NCBI GenBank assembly: GCA_003561595.1
Contig: PWWF01000339.1
Span: 1 to 8,339, forward strand
Length of the DNA stretch: 8,339 nt
Direction: 5' to 3'
DNA from: Paracoccaceae bacterium
Lineage (GTDB): Bacteria; Pseudomonadota; Alphaproteobacteria; Rhodobacterales; Rhodobacteraceae
Shown here: piece by piece, positions 1-5,926 of the stretch
Layout: every line of letters starts with the position of its first letter
Numbering within the stretch: the first letter of the stretch is position 1
Notes under the pieces: generated by a model
The model's input: the letters and a program-made list of their open reading frames with translations, nothing else
Told to the model about the DNA's origin: nothing
Database searches by the model: none
Made by a program: the position numbers and the translations under genes

Positions 1-730
1 CGACGCGGCGTTCCCAGTCGCGGCCGCGCTGGCTGTAATTAGAGATGATCCAGTCATCCGGGTCGAAATCCGGGCTCTGGACGGACTCGTCAAGCAACCG
101 ACCCGCGACATAGATCCCGTCGTCATGATCCATCAGCCCATCCGGGTCCGTGACAAGCGAGAGCACTGGCAGGCCATCGCGGACCTTGTCCGCACCGATG
201 AAATAGGACGCGGTGGCCGTGTCGCTGCATGGGGTTCGAGCACGAATGACAGTCGCCTGTTCAAGCACCCTATCGGAGAGGTCGGGCATCTGGAAATCCT
301 CTGCCCGCGCGGGATCATCGAAAAACGGGGTGCGGCCCACGGATGTCGTGTGGATATCGGCAAGCCTGTGCGCTGTGCCTGTGCGGTCGGTAATCTCGAT
401 AGGGCCCTGGTAGCGCGATGTTGCGCCTGATGTGTCCGTCACATCCGGAACCGACCCGTCGAGGGTGTAGAATATGGGCGCGTCATGAAGGGCGCTGATC
501 GTCAGATGGAAGGGCGCGTCGTGGAACCCGCTGCGCATGGAAAAGCGCGGGGGCGGAACGCTGGCCGCGCCTTCGGGGCAGGCAAGCCGAGGTTCCGCCG
601 CATTGTCTGCGCTGGCGATAGAGGGCGCGACCAGCAGCGTCGCAACCAGCAGCGCAAGCCTGGCAGCGGGTGAACACCGCCGCGACAAAGCTGCTTTCGG
701 AAATCCGGTTTTTGCGACCGCGTCAGACAT
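1..730 (-). CDS. CotH-family secreted protein, N-terminal part (runs off left edge)
   Basis: I translated 243 codons from the ATG at 730-728 to the window edge; the C-terminus is missing. Residues 1-41 form a long signal peptide: an Arg-rich stretch, a hydrophobic run LALLVATLLVA and a cleavage-like ASA at 39-41. Residues about 63-178 look like a chitobiase/hexosaminidase C-terminal-type beta-sandwich, with YTLDGSVP at 88-95, YQGPIEI at 107-113 and VIRAR at 161-165. From about residue 187 the CotH fold begins: LPVLSLVTDPDGLMD, then GIYVAGR and finally DWERRV at the edge. CotH proteins are atypical secreted protein kinases first known from spore coats. The kinase catalytic residues lie outside the window, so activity cannot be judged. 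The start ATGTCTGA overlaps the stop of the VTC gene by 8 bp, suggesting translational coupling. TTG at residue 15 would give a more usual signal peptide length and is an alternative start. Confidence 0.82.
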   Translation of the reverse strand, partial: MSDAVAKTGFPKAALSRRCSPAARLALLVATLLVAPSIASADNAAEPRLACPEGAASVPPPRFSMRSGFHDAPFHLTISALHDAPIFYTLDGSVPDVTDTSGATSRYQGPIEITDRTGTAHRLADIHTTSVGRTPFFDDPARAEDFQMPDLSDRVLEQATVIRARTPCSDTATASYFIGADKVRDGLPVLSLVTDPDGLMDHDDGIYVAGRLLDESVQSPDFDPDDWIISNYSQRGRDWERRV

Positions 731-1586
731 GGCCGTGCATACCGTGGAGATCAGCGGCAGGGGTTCCACTTAGTCGCCGCAGCGCCGGTAGCCATGGATT
801 GCAGCGAACCCCGCGCGTCATCGCCAATGCAATTGCATATTTGCTAAGCTGGTCAGGGCGTCGGGCAATCTGCCTGAGATGTCTGTCCAGGTCTGTGCTC
901 ATCCGCGACGACTTGCTTTCGACGATTGCCAGATCGGGATTGAGGGCAATCCGCTGATCCGCCGCGCCTTGGGTGCTGTCACCACCTTGCGCAACCGCAA
1001 AATCAAGATCGATGGTCAGTCGGTCGCCATCCGGTCCGACAAGACAGATGCGCCGGTAGAATGTCTGTGCTGACGCCAACAGGTCTGGTGGCGCGGCACA
1101 GGCGAATTGCGTTTGCAAGTTGTCCTGCAGCCAGCCGAGTTCCGCACGGTCCAGCACCATCCCGCGGGCGCCATAGGCGCGGGCGCGGCGCAGTTTCTCG
1201 GTTTTGCCACGACTGCCCTTGAGCTTGATCTCGAGCACATGGGCCCCGGTGCTGTAGCGGCGCGTCCTGATCTTGAAACGCCGCCGCCGCCCCTGCAGAT
1301 GATCGTGATAAAGCTGCAGGCATGGCGTGTCGAAATAGGCGGACTGATACTGCACGATCCTGTGGTGTTCGACCTCCAGCACCCGCCATGACTGCCCCCC
1401 TGCCCGGGATGCGTGCAATCCCTCCACAAACCTGCCCAATGCGCTGACCGGGACCACGAATTTGCGGTCGAACCTGCCTGTCGGAAGGGCGCTGCACTCT
1501 TCCAGGCTTGCGCTGTGCAGATCGGCGATACATGCGTGAAGCATGTCGCATTCGGCGACTCCGATGCCGGGGCTCGCCACGTTCAT
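723..1586 (-). CDS. VTC domain (polyphosphate polymerase-like) protein
   Basis: A 287-residue protein that matches the VTC/polyphosphate polymerase domain along most of its length. The VTC domain belongs to the triphosphate tunnel metalloenzyme group; in yeast Vtc4 it makes polyphosphate from ATP. Visible tunnel-type motifs are RFDRKFVVP (38-46), YFDTP (84-88), the basic run GRRRRFKIRTRRY (99-111), LEIKLK followed by GKTEK (118-131), LTIDLDF (190-196), IVESKS (221-226) and QLSKYA (246-251). These retain the alternating basic and acidic residues expected of an active tunnel. There is no signal peptide or membrane segment, so it should be cytosolic. The start at 1586 overlaps the DUF4956 stop (ATGA) and has AGGGAG at 1592-1597, 5 nt upstream. 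Bacterial members beside CotH and DUF4956 are usually annotated only by domain; whether they make polyphosphate is not known to me. Confidence 0.88.
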   Translation of the reverse strand: MNVASPGIGVAECDMLHACIADLHSASLEECSALPTGRFDRKFVVPVSALGRFVEGLHASRAGGQSWRVLEVEHHRIVQYQSAYFDTPCLQLYHDHLQGRRRRFKIRTRRYSTGAHVLEIKLKGSRGKTEKLRRARAYGARGMVLDRAELGWLQDNLQTQFACAAPPDLLASAQTFYRRICLVGPDGDRLTIDLDFAVAQGGDSTQGAADQRIALNPDLAIVESKSSRMSTDLDRHLRQIARRPDQLSKYAIALAMTRGVRCNPWLPALRRLSGTPAADLHGMHGHV

Positions 1587-2221
1587 GTCGGCTCCCTGTG
1601 CGGCTGCGCCGGGCGCTCTGTCCCATCGGCATATGCGTCGGGGTCTGGCGGATTCGCTGTGTAGCGCACATCCAGACGCATCGTTTCGGTCACATGATCC
1701 ACTTCGATGATCGACAGATGCCGGACCGTCCCGCCCAGCCGTTGGCCGACCAGATCGCTGAGCTGCGTGCGATCCAGCACAATCTTTTCAAGAATGAGCC
1801 GGCAGCGCTGATGGCGTGCGGGCGACAGCAGCGCAAAGTGATCCGCGACAAACATCGCCGCCAGAAGCACCCCGGACAGCAGGAGTTTCATCTCGAATGA
1901 CGGGCCGGGCAATCCGTTGACCAGACCCAGCACCAAGGCCACCATCGTATAGCCGATCTCTATCCAGGTCGCCTCATCCGAGCGCAGGCGGACGATGGAC
2001 AGGATCGCAAACAGGGCAAAGCCGACCCCGATGGTGAATTCGGACGAGGCCGTCAGGACGGATGCGACCACGAACAGGCTGAAATTGATCGCGATGAAGC
2101 CCACAGCGTAGTCACGGCGATGGTATCTTGCGAAATACAAGCCAAACGCCAGAATGCTGATGGCGACCAGATTCAGCGCAATGTCTCTGGCAAGAAACAG
2201 CAGGTCAGGCGGCATGGGCAT
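1583..2221 (-). CDS. DUF4956 family membrane protein
   Basis: A 212-residue integral membrane protein. Hydrophobic segments lie at about 7-30, 38-58, 63-78, 90-104 and 112-128, followed by a soluble C-terminal domain (about 135-212). The central stretch GVGFALFAILSIVRLRSDE (65-83) is characteristic of DUF4956. No biochemical function is known for the family. It is recurrently found next to VTC-domain and CotH-family genes, which is the arrangement here, so a role in anchoring or regulating the VTC protein at the membrane is a reasonable inference but not shown. It is the first gene of the overlapping trio. The start MPMPPD at 2221 has no clear Shine-Dalgarno sequence, and the second Met two codons on is an equally possible start. 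Confidence 0.86.
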   Translation of the reverse strand: MPMPPDLLFLARDIALNLVAISILAFGLYFARYHRRDYAVGFIAINFSLFVVASVLTASSEFTIGVGFALFAILSIVRLRSDEATWIEIGYTMVALVLGLVNGLPGPSFEMKLLLSGVLLAAMFVADHFALLSPARHQRCRLILEKIVLDRTQLSDLVGQRLGGTVRHLSIIEVDHVTETMRLDVRYTANPPDPDAYADGTERPAQPHREPT

Positions 2222-2463
2222 CTGTCACATGACCGTCCCGAACAGGCGGGCGCCGAGCTGCCGAAGCTGATCTGCTGCAGGTCTCTATCATCCTGAATGG
2301 TTTGCGTGATATCAGGTGTCAGTCAACCCTTTGTAAGAAGGGGAACGGTCTGCGGCACGTCTTGCGGCACTCTACCTTCGCAAAATTTCCTGTCATGGGC
2401 ACTTGCCGGGCCGTTGAACGCTTGCGCACAAGAAAGCAGTGTCTGCCCGGCTGGTTCGGCAAC
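2222..2463. other. Intergenic gap with inverted repeat, presumed upstream region of the DUF4956 unit
   Basis: This gap of 242 bp has no convincing ORF. It must carry the promoter of the DUF4956-VTC-CotH unit unless exoD read-through drives it. The best -35-like hexamer on the minus strand is TTGACT (plus 2321-2326), but no good -10 box sits 16-18 nt downstream. Other visible structure is an EcoRV-like palindrome TGATATCA (2307-2314) and a short direct repeat TGCGGCAC at 2351-2358 and 2364-2371. The inverted repeat near the exoD end is listed separately. Confidence 0.5.
2405..2451 (-). terminator. Possible factor-independent-like hairpin after exoD
   Basis: Arms GCCGGGC (2405-2411) and GCCCGGC (2445-2451) are perfect 7-bp complements. 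Between them a second small stem, CTTG/CAAG (2421-2424 and 2429-2432), closes a 4-nt loop. The structure starts 12 nt past the exoD stop in the direction of transcription. It lacks a T tract, so it may be an RNA processing or stability element rather than a true terminator. Confidence 0.3.
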
Positions 2464-3099
2464 TCAACTCGTGGCAAGCCGCGCGACGACAAGAATGGCC
2501 AGACCGAACCCGCCAAGACCAAAGGCAAGCATCAGCCCGTCGCGCACCAGCAGCGCCGAGGCCAGTATGCTGACGACCAGCGCAAGGATCGTCGCGGAGA
2601 ACGGCACCAACTCCAGAAACGGCATCGACATCCCGCAAAGCATGCAAAGCGCCAGTGCGATCTGGCGAAAGGGAAAGGCCACCACCCATGCCGCCCGTGC
2701 GGCCATCTTGCGGTCGATGAACGCGGCAGGCCGGGCAAGCCGGTCAAGCGCCCGGCCCAGACGCTCTGCGGGTATCTGTCGGCGCAGCACAAAGCCGGGC
2801 AGCCAGATCGCGGACCGACCCAGCAGGATCTGCAAGGCGACCAGTGCAATCGTCAGGCCACCCAGCGATGACATGCCGGGGATACCGCTCAGCGGTGTGA
2901 TCAGGATGAGTGCAGGCAGCAACAGGAAAATCATCTGCGCCGAGGCATCCATCGCACGCACCACAGACCCCACCGAGACAGCGGGTTCCGTGATGGCGGC
3001 GCGCACGCGATCCAGAATGTCCTGCACGGGGCGCGACTGTATCACGATGTCGCTGTATGGATCAGGACGGCGCGATTCATACTCGTGAGTTAGTCCCAA
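2464..3099 (-). CDS. exoD: ExoD family exopolysaccharide synthesis membrane protein
   Basis: A 211-residue membrane protein matching the ExoD family, named for a Rhizobium gene needed for exopolysaccharide production and nodule invasion; its molecular role is unknown. The N-terminal 50 residues are soluble and include a helix around DILDRVRAAI (27-36). The hallmark TPLSGIPGMSSLGG lies at 68-81 within a long hydrophobic region, followed by GRSAIWLPGFVLRR (94-107) and more membrane segments at about 134-160, 164-184 and 188-208. The chosen start is TTG at 3099, just after an in-frame TGA; GAGAA lies about 7 nt upstream. GTG at residue 19 (3045) is an alternative and would remove the least conserved part. 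It stands alone: 242 bp separate it from the DUF4956 unit and the DoxX gene is divergent. Confidence 0.85.
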   Translation of the reverse strand: MGLTHEYESRRPDPYSDIVIQSRPVQDILDRVRAAITEPAVSVGSVVRAMDASAQMIFLLLPALILITPLSGIPGMSSLGGLTIALVALQILLGRSAIWLPGFVLRRQIPAERLGRALDRLARPAAFIDRKMAARAAWVVAFPFRQIALALCMLCGMSMPFLELVPFSATILALVVSILASALLVRDGLMLAFGLGGFGLAILVVARLATS

Positions 3100-3128
3100 T
3101 CATCATTCTCTGCGTTGGTTTCTCTTAC

Positions 3129-3158
3129 GTCATATTGACCGTGGGGCATGAATGTCCA
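3129..3158 (-). promoter_or_regulatory. Candidate exoD promoter
   Basis: On the minus strand TGGACA (plus 3153-3158) is followed after 18 nt by TATGAC (plus 3129-3134). The -35 box matches the sigma-70 consensus at 5 of 6 positions, the -10 at 4 of 6. Transcription would start about 20 nt before the TTG start of exoD. The long spacer and partial -10 make this tentative. Confidence 0.25.
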
Positions 3159-3281
3159 TGCGCGCAGTGCCATAATCCTGCGCTGCGCGTCTCAAGCATG
3201 GCCCGTTGGGGCCGCCTCGGTCGTGCCTGTTCTGTCTGTTCCCGCTGGCGTAAGATCTGCGATTGGTGGACAGGCGACGCT

Positions 3282-3287
3282 GGGGGA
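3282..3287 (+). promoter_or_regulatory. Ribosome binding site deciding the doxX start
   Basis: GGGGGA lies 2 nt before ATG 3290 and 5 nt before ATG 3293. This favours 3293, or 3290, over the upstream TTG at 3263 and GTG at 3266, which have no purine-rich leader. Confidence 0.5.
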
Positions 3288-3289
3288 CG

Positions 3290-3697
3290 ATGATGGCGAC
3301 ACGGTTCTGGGGTGATGCGGCGCTGTTTGTCGGGCGCGCCCTGATTGCAGTGCTGTTTCTGGGGGGTGCGGCGCAGAAAGTCCTCTCGCCCGCCGATGCC
3401 CAGTCCCTGCTTGCCGCCCACAGCCTGCCGGTCGCGCTGATCTGGCCCGCAATGGCGTTCAACCACGCGGCGGGGTTGCTGCTGGTGCTTGGCGTTTACA
3501 TCCGCCCGCTCGCGCTGGTGCTTGCGCTTTACTGTGCGGTGACCAGCTTCTTTCACCTGATCCCGGATGACCCGTGGCAAATGTCGATCTTCGTCAAGAA
3601 CTGGTCGATTGCCGGGGGCTGCCTGATCCTTGCCGTGGCCGGGTCAGGGGGCTGGTCACTACGCCCGGATACGCAGATGTCTGCCCTGCGGCGCTAG
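3290..3697 (+). CDS. DoxX family membrane protein
   Basis: A 135-residue, four-helix membrane protein of the DoxX type. Helices lie at about 10-28, 47-68, 72-90 and 104-118. Typical features are GRALIAVLFLGGAAQKV at 15-31 near the N-terminus, the A..FNHAAGLLLVLG segment (54-68), and SFFHLIPDD followed by FVKNWSIAGGCLIL (86-114), which is strongly reminiscent of DoxX proteins (...FFKNLAIAGGLL...). Family members have been linked to thiosulfate oxidation (archaeal DoxD) and redox stress, but most, including this one, have no assigned substrate. ATG at 3290 or 3293 was preferred because GGGGGA sits at 3282-3287; the frame also opens at TTG 3263. It is the only plus-strand gene and converges with the RES toxin gene, with 25 bp between stops. 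Confidence 0.85.
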   Translation: MMATRFWGDAALFVGRALIAVLFLGGAAQKVLSPADAQSLLAAHSLPVALIWPAMAFNHAAGLLLVLGVYIRPLALVLALYCAVTSFFHLIPDDPWQMSIFVKNWSIAGGCLILAVAGSGGWSLRPDTQMSALRR

Positions 3698-3723
3698 GCA
3701 TCCCCCGCACCGACAGGGGTTGC
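3698..3723. terminator. Weak hairpin between convergent doxX and RES genes
   Basis: GCATCCCC (3698-3705) can pair with GGGGTTGC (3716-3723), leaving one T-T mismatch and a 10-nt loop. It fills the whole space between two convergent stop codons, where a bidirectional terminator is expected. No T tract follows on either strand, so the call is tentative. Confidence 0.35.
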
Positions 3724-4235
3724 TACATCCGCCCCAGCCGATCTTCGTCATCGACCACGTCAAGGGCACAGCCCCGGCCCGTCCAGCGCCAAAGAACGAT
3801 ATTCAGGCTGCGGGCACCCGCCCCTTTCGCGAAACTGCGTGTCAGCAGACCCGCGAAACCATCGGCAATCAGCGCCTGCGCGAAGCCTTGTGTCGCGGCC
3901 ATCCCTCCCCCAAGCATTGTCGCGCGCCAGCCGGGGTCGGCCAGTATCGCGGGTGAGAGCGCATAGCAGTCAAGTGCGGCCGCGTCGCGCGTGTCGAAAA
4001 CCGGGCCGATATCGGCCCTGTAGGACACCAGAACCGTGGGCTGCAGGCTGCCGACCTGATTGGCCTCTCGCAGGGCTGTGGCCGGGTCGAGCGCGGTGTA
4101 GAGAGCGGGCACCCCCTTGGGGTTGAACCGCCCACCATAAAGGGCCGCGCCGCGCCCGGACAGGGGTTCGCGGGCATAGACCGGGTTCAGGGCGCGGTAT
4201 AGCGGCCCTGCATAGCGCCCGTCGGTCAACACCAT
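3723..4235 (-). CDS. RES domain toxin of a RES/Xre toxin-antitoxin pair
   Basis: A 170-residue RES-domain protein. RES toxins are related to ADP-ribosyltransferases and deplete cellular NAD+; MbcT of Mycobacterium tuberculosis is an NAD+ phosphorylase. The family name comes from conserved Arg, Glu and Ser, all of which appear present: R14 in LYRALNP, E57 in ALREANQ and S134 in TRSFAKGAG. Other family signatures are SGRGAALYGGRFNPKG (26-41), PALYTALD (43-50) and NIVLWRW (145-151) near the end. Length and motifs suggest an intact toxin. The start overlaps the antitoxin stop by one base (TGATG) with no Shine-Dalgarno of its own, so translation is probably coupled to the antitoxin. No NAD+-depleting activity has been shown for this particular protein. 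Confidence 0.9.
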   Translation of the reverse strand: MVLTDGRYAGPLYRALNPVYAREPLSGRGAALYGGRFNPKGVPALYTALDPATALREANQVGSLQPTVLVSYRADIGPVFDTRDAAALDCYALSPAILADPGWRATMLGGGMAATQGFAQALIADGFAGLLTRSFAKGAGARSLNIVLWRWTGRGCALDVVDDEDRLGRM

Positions 4236-4585
4236 CAGGCAAAGACGCCCGCATCAACCGCGTCGATATATTCCAGCACCTGCTGCGCCTTGCCGTCCTG
4301 CACAAGCTGCATCGCCGTGCGCCCGTCAAAGCCGGGCAACGGCTCTGACCGGTACCAGGCGTAGGCCATGAGTTCGGACCCGAATCGCGGTTCGACCTTG
4401 TTCAGAATCTCGACCAACTCGCGCAGGCGGCGTTGCGTCTTGTCTGACCTGATCCGCGTCCGGCGCTGCAACGCATCCTTGCTCAGCCCGACACTCATCG
4501 CGACCTCTTCAGCAGAGGTGCGCAGAACGGCAGCAATCTTGCGCGGCTCGAATAGTCCGCCTTCGGCGAAATTCGTGATATGCAT
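4235..4585 (-). CDS. Xre/MbcA/ParS-type antitoxin
   Basis: A 116-residue antitoxin of the Xre-MbcA-ParS group (DUF2384 type). The N-terminal half (about 14-56) is a helix-turn-helix-like region with VAMSVGLSKDALQRR at 28-42. The C-terminal half (about 62-116) is the toxin-binding domain, with AYAWYRSEPLPGFDGRTA at 74-91 and a final helix AQQVLEYIDAVDAGVFA, whose end typically plugs the toxin active site. The start at 4585 is secure: an in-frame TAG lies only three codons before it. It precedes the toxin and overlaps it by one base, the usual order for RES/Xre pairs. The HTH half and the palindrome over the promoter suggest autorepression, as in other pairs of this type. Confidence 0.9.
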   Translation of the reverse strand: MHITNFAEGGLFEPRKIAAVLRTSAEEVAMSVGLSKDALQRRTRIRSDKTQRRLRELVEILNKVEPRFGSELMAYAWYRSEPLPGFDGRTAMQLVQDGKAQQVLEYIDAVDAGVFA

Positions 4586-4591
4586 GGCAGC

Positions 4592-4622
4592 GCTCTATCC
4601 AGCAATTATGGCAGTATATAGC
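4592..4622. promoter_or_regulatory. Imperfect palindrome, candidate antitoxin operator
   Basis: GCTCTATCC (4592-4600) and GTATATAGC (4614-4622) form 9-bp arms that pair at 7 positions across a 13-bp spacer. The right arm covers the -10 box of the antitoxin promoter. Bound repressor here would block RNA polymerase, fitting autoregulation by the Xre antitoxin alone or with its toxin. Confidence 0.45.
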
Positions 4623-4643
4623 GTTATTTTCGCCGACATTCAA
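4615..4643 (-). promoter_or_regulatory. Sigma-70-type promoter of the Xre-RES operon
   Basis: On the minus strand TTGAAT (plus 4638-4643) is followed after exactly 17 nt by TATATA (plus 4615-4620). An alternative -10 reading TATACT overlaps two bases further on. Transcription would begin about 20-25 nt before the antitoxin ATG. It is the clearest promoter in the window. Confidence 0.55.
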
Positions 4644-4804
4644 GATCTGGTGCGCCGGGTCTCTGGCGCCGTGGTATCTGTGCTGCCAGCGCAAAGCCGG
4701 CAACTGCTGATCCTTGGGGCAAAGCTCCGGAACAACATGAACGACAAAAAGTTGATCTTTATCAATTGGATATATTTGCATGCCGAGAGTATCGAGCGCG
4801 GCAA

Positions 4805-5038
4805 TCAGACGCCATTGCCGGGAATTTCATGAAAGGGCTTGCGGGGTTCCATGGTCAGAAACGGGTAACCCAGCACGCAGAGCGTTACCTCTGTCTGAAC
4901 GCGCGCAGGCTGCTCAGCCAGCCTTTCTTCAATGGATGTGAAATCCTCGCCAGGCCATAACCGCGAGATGACCATGATGGCGCCATCCTTCCCCCGTGAC
5001 ACGATGCCCGACATAGATTGTCTGTTATGATCGGACAT
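4805..5038 (-). CDS. Small hypothetical protein, doubtful
   Basis: A 77-residue reading frame from ATG 5038; the frame also extends to TTG 5089. I recognise no family. The sequence is soluble-looking, with a short beta-like run GAIMVISRLWPGEDF (residues 19-33), an acidic helix-like part FTSIEERLAEQ (33-43) and a second hydrophobic run VTLCVLGYPFLTM (50-62). By my count about 65 percent of codons end in G or C, which fits weakly with coding in this direction. There is no Shine-Dalgarno sequence before either start. It lies alone between the NAD(P)-binding gene and the toxin-antitoxin promoter on the same strand. It could be a real lineage-specific gene, a decayed remnant, or chance. Confidence 0.35.
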   Translation of the reverse strand: MSDHNRQSMSGIVSRGKDGAIMVISRLWPGEDFTSIEERLAEQPARVQTEVTLCVLGYPFLTMEPRKPFHEIPGNGV

Positions 5039-5126
5039 TCGAACCCGCAGGGGCAGTATCCGACTGTCCGCATTCAATATCGTGTTCAAGGTATTGCATC
5101 GAGACCTGGAGCACTTGGCCCTGCGG

Positions 5127-5801
5127 TCACCGCGCCAGTACGATATCCTCGTGGATATTCAGCCCCTCGACCACAGACCGGACCAGATATTCGGCCACGT
5201 CGCTGCGCGAAATAAGACCGTTGCGCCAATCGGCAGGCTGACCCAGCACCCTGTACCTGCCTGTGCGCGGGCCTTTTGTCAGGATGACCGGACGTGCGAT
5301 CGTCCAGTCGAGTGTGCTGTTCATGATCAGCTCTTCCTGTCGGGACTTGTCCGCATAGACGCGGCCCAGGATCAGCCCATGCCCGAGCTTTTCCACGCTG
5401 CTCATCGCCGCACGGCTGCGACCGGCGCCGAATCCCGTCACTGCGACAAGGCGCGTAACCCCAGCCGTTGCCATCACATCAACAAGGACTTCCGTGCTTT
5501 GTGAAAAGAGCGACTCCTGCTCCCACAGCATCGCTGGCCGTTCCTTGATGCCAAGTGCGTATATCACGGCGCGTGCGCCTTGCACTGCACGCGCCAGATC
5601 ATCGGGGTCTCTCGCATCACCTGCGACCGGCTCCAGCCCATCGCGCTTGGCCATCTTTTCGGCACTGCGGGCAAATCCACGCACGGACAGGCCCTGCCGG
5701 AGCGCCTCTTCCACTGCACAAGCACCGATCCCGGACGTGGCGCCCAGAACCACGATCGGCGCGTCTGTTTTCGTATGCGGGGTGTTGATCTCATGTGACA
5801 T
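5127..5801 (-). CDS. NmrA-like NAD(P)-binding (atypical short-chain dehydrogenase) protein
   Basis: A 224-residue Rossmann-fold protein of the atypical SDR / NAD(P)H-binding group. The nucleotide motif GATSGIG is at 20-26 after a short N-terminal tail and the beta strand PIVVLG. Arg45 in GFARS at the end of the second strand suggests NADP(H) preference. Further marks are GDARDPDDLARAV (61-73), VIYALG (79-84), VAVTGFGAG (119-127), Y149/K152 and LDWTIARPVIL (164-174), a hallmark of this group. Related proteins act as redox sensors or reductases; the substrate here is unknown. GAGGAAA at 5806-5812 gives a good ribosome site for the ATG at 5801. It lies 125 bp downstream of the DUF4149 gene on the same strand, so it may be the last gene of that transcript or a separate unit. 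Confidence 0.88.
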   Translation of the reverse strand: MSHEINTPHTKTDAPIVVLGATSGIGACAVEEALRQGLSVRGFARSAEKMAKRDGLEPVAGDARDPDDLARAVQGARAVIYALGIKERPAMLWEQESLFSQSTEVLVDVMATAGVTRLVAVTGFGAGRSRAAMSSVEKLGHGLILGRVYADKSRQEELIMNSTLDWTIARPVILTKGPRTGRYRVLGQPADWRNGLISRSDVAEYLVRSVVEGLNIHEDIVLAR

Positions 5802-5926
5802 GACGTTTCCTCATGACAGAGCTGCGAGGGGATGTTTCTGCGACATGACCTAGCGCACTTCACCGACAAGTCGCGGCGGCAATCCGGGCGCGGCAAAAGC
5901 TGTTCCAGCCAATGCGCGTGCCGTGT
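5802..5926. other. Short intergenic gap between DUF4149 and NmrA-like genes
   Basis: These 125 bp carry the ribosome site at their left end. I see no hairpin with a T tract and no good promoter, so read-through from the upstream operon is possible. Confidence 0.4.
5806..5812 (-). promoter_or_regulatory. Ribosome binding site of the NmrA-like gene
   Basis: On the minus strand GAGGAAA places its AGGA core 6 nt before the ATG at 5801. This is one of the best Shine-Dalgarno sequences in the window and fixes the start. Confidence 0.6.

Larger units (their letters stand above)
3100..3289. other. Divergent intergenic region exoD / doxX with nested inverted repeats
   Basis: This 190-bp stretch lies between divergently transcribed exoD and the DoxX gene. 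It holds two inverted repeats: GCATG/CATGC (3146-3150 and 3157-3161, 6-nt spacer) and CGCGCAG/CTGCGCG (3161-3167 and 3183-3189, 15-nt spacer). The second brackets CATAAT (3171-3176), a possible plus-strand -10 box without a good -35. The repeats could be operator sites, but no regulator gene is adjacent. No ORF here looks real. Confidence 0.4.
4586..4804. other. Lower-GC intergenic region upstream of the toxin-antitoxin pair
   Basis: Apart from the promoter and operator near 4592-4643, no gene is supported here. The stretch 4735-4790 is clearly more AT-rich than the rest of the window. A minus-strand reading frame starting at 4781 runs into the antitoxin gene out of frame and has no recognisable domain, so it was not called. 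Confidence 0.5.

Noticed and set aside
1003..1671. 222-codon minus-strand ORF across the VTC/DUF4956 junction
   Set aside because: It is a shifted frame of the VTC gene; the product is Arg-rich, whereas the VTC frame shows the full set of family motifs.
2297..3088. 263-codon plus-strand reading frame
   Set aside because: It is antisense to exoD and its gap; the product is rich in Arg, Ser and Ala with no domain, typical of the opposite strand of a high-GC gene.
3057..3293. 78-codon plus-strand ORF ending at the doxX start
   Set aside because: It begins inside exoD on the opposite strand, has no ribosome site or family match, and its hydrophobic run is short.
4509..4781. 90-codon minus-strand ORF
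   Set aside because: Its second half overlaps the antitoxin gene out of frame; no domain is visible and the upstream part is AT-rich non-coding-like sequence.
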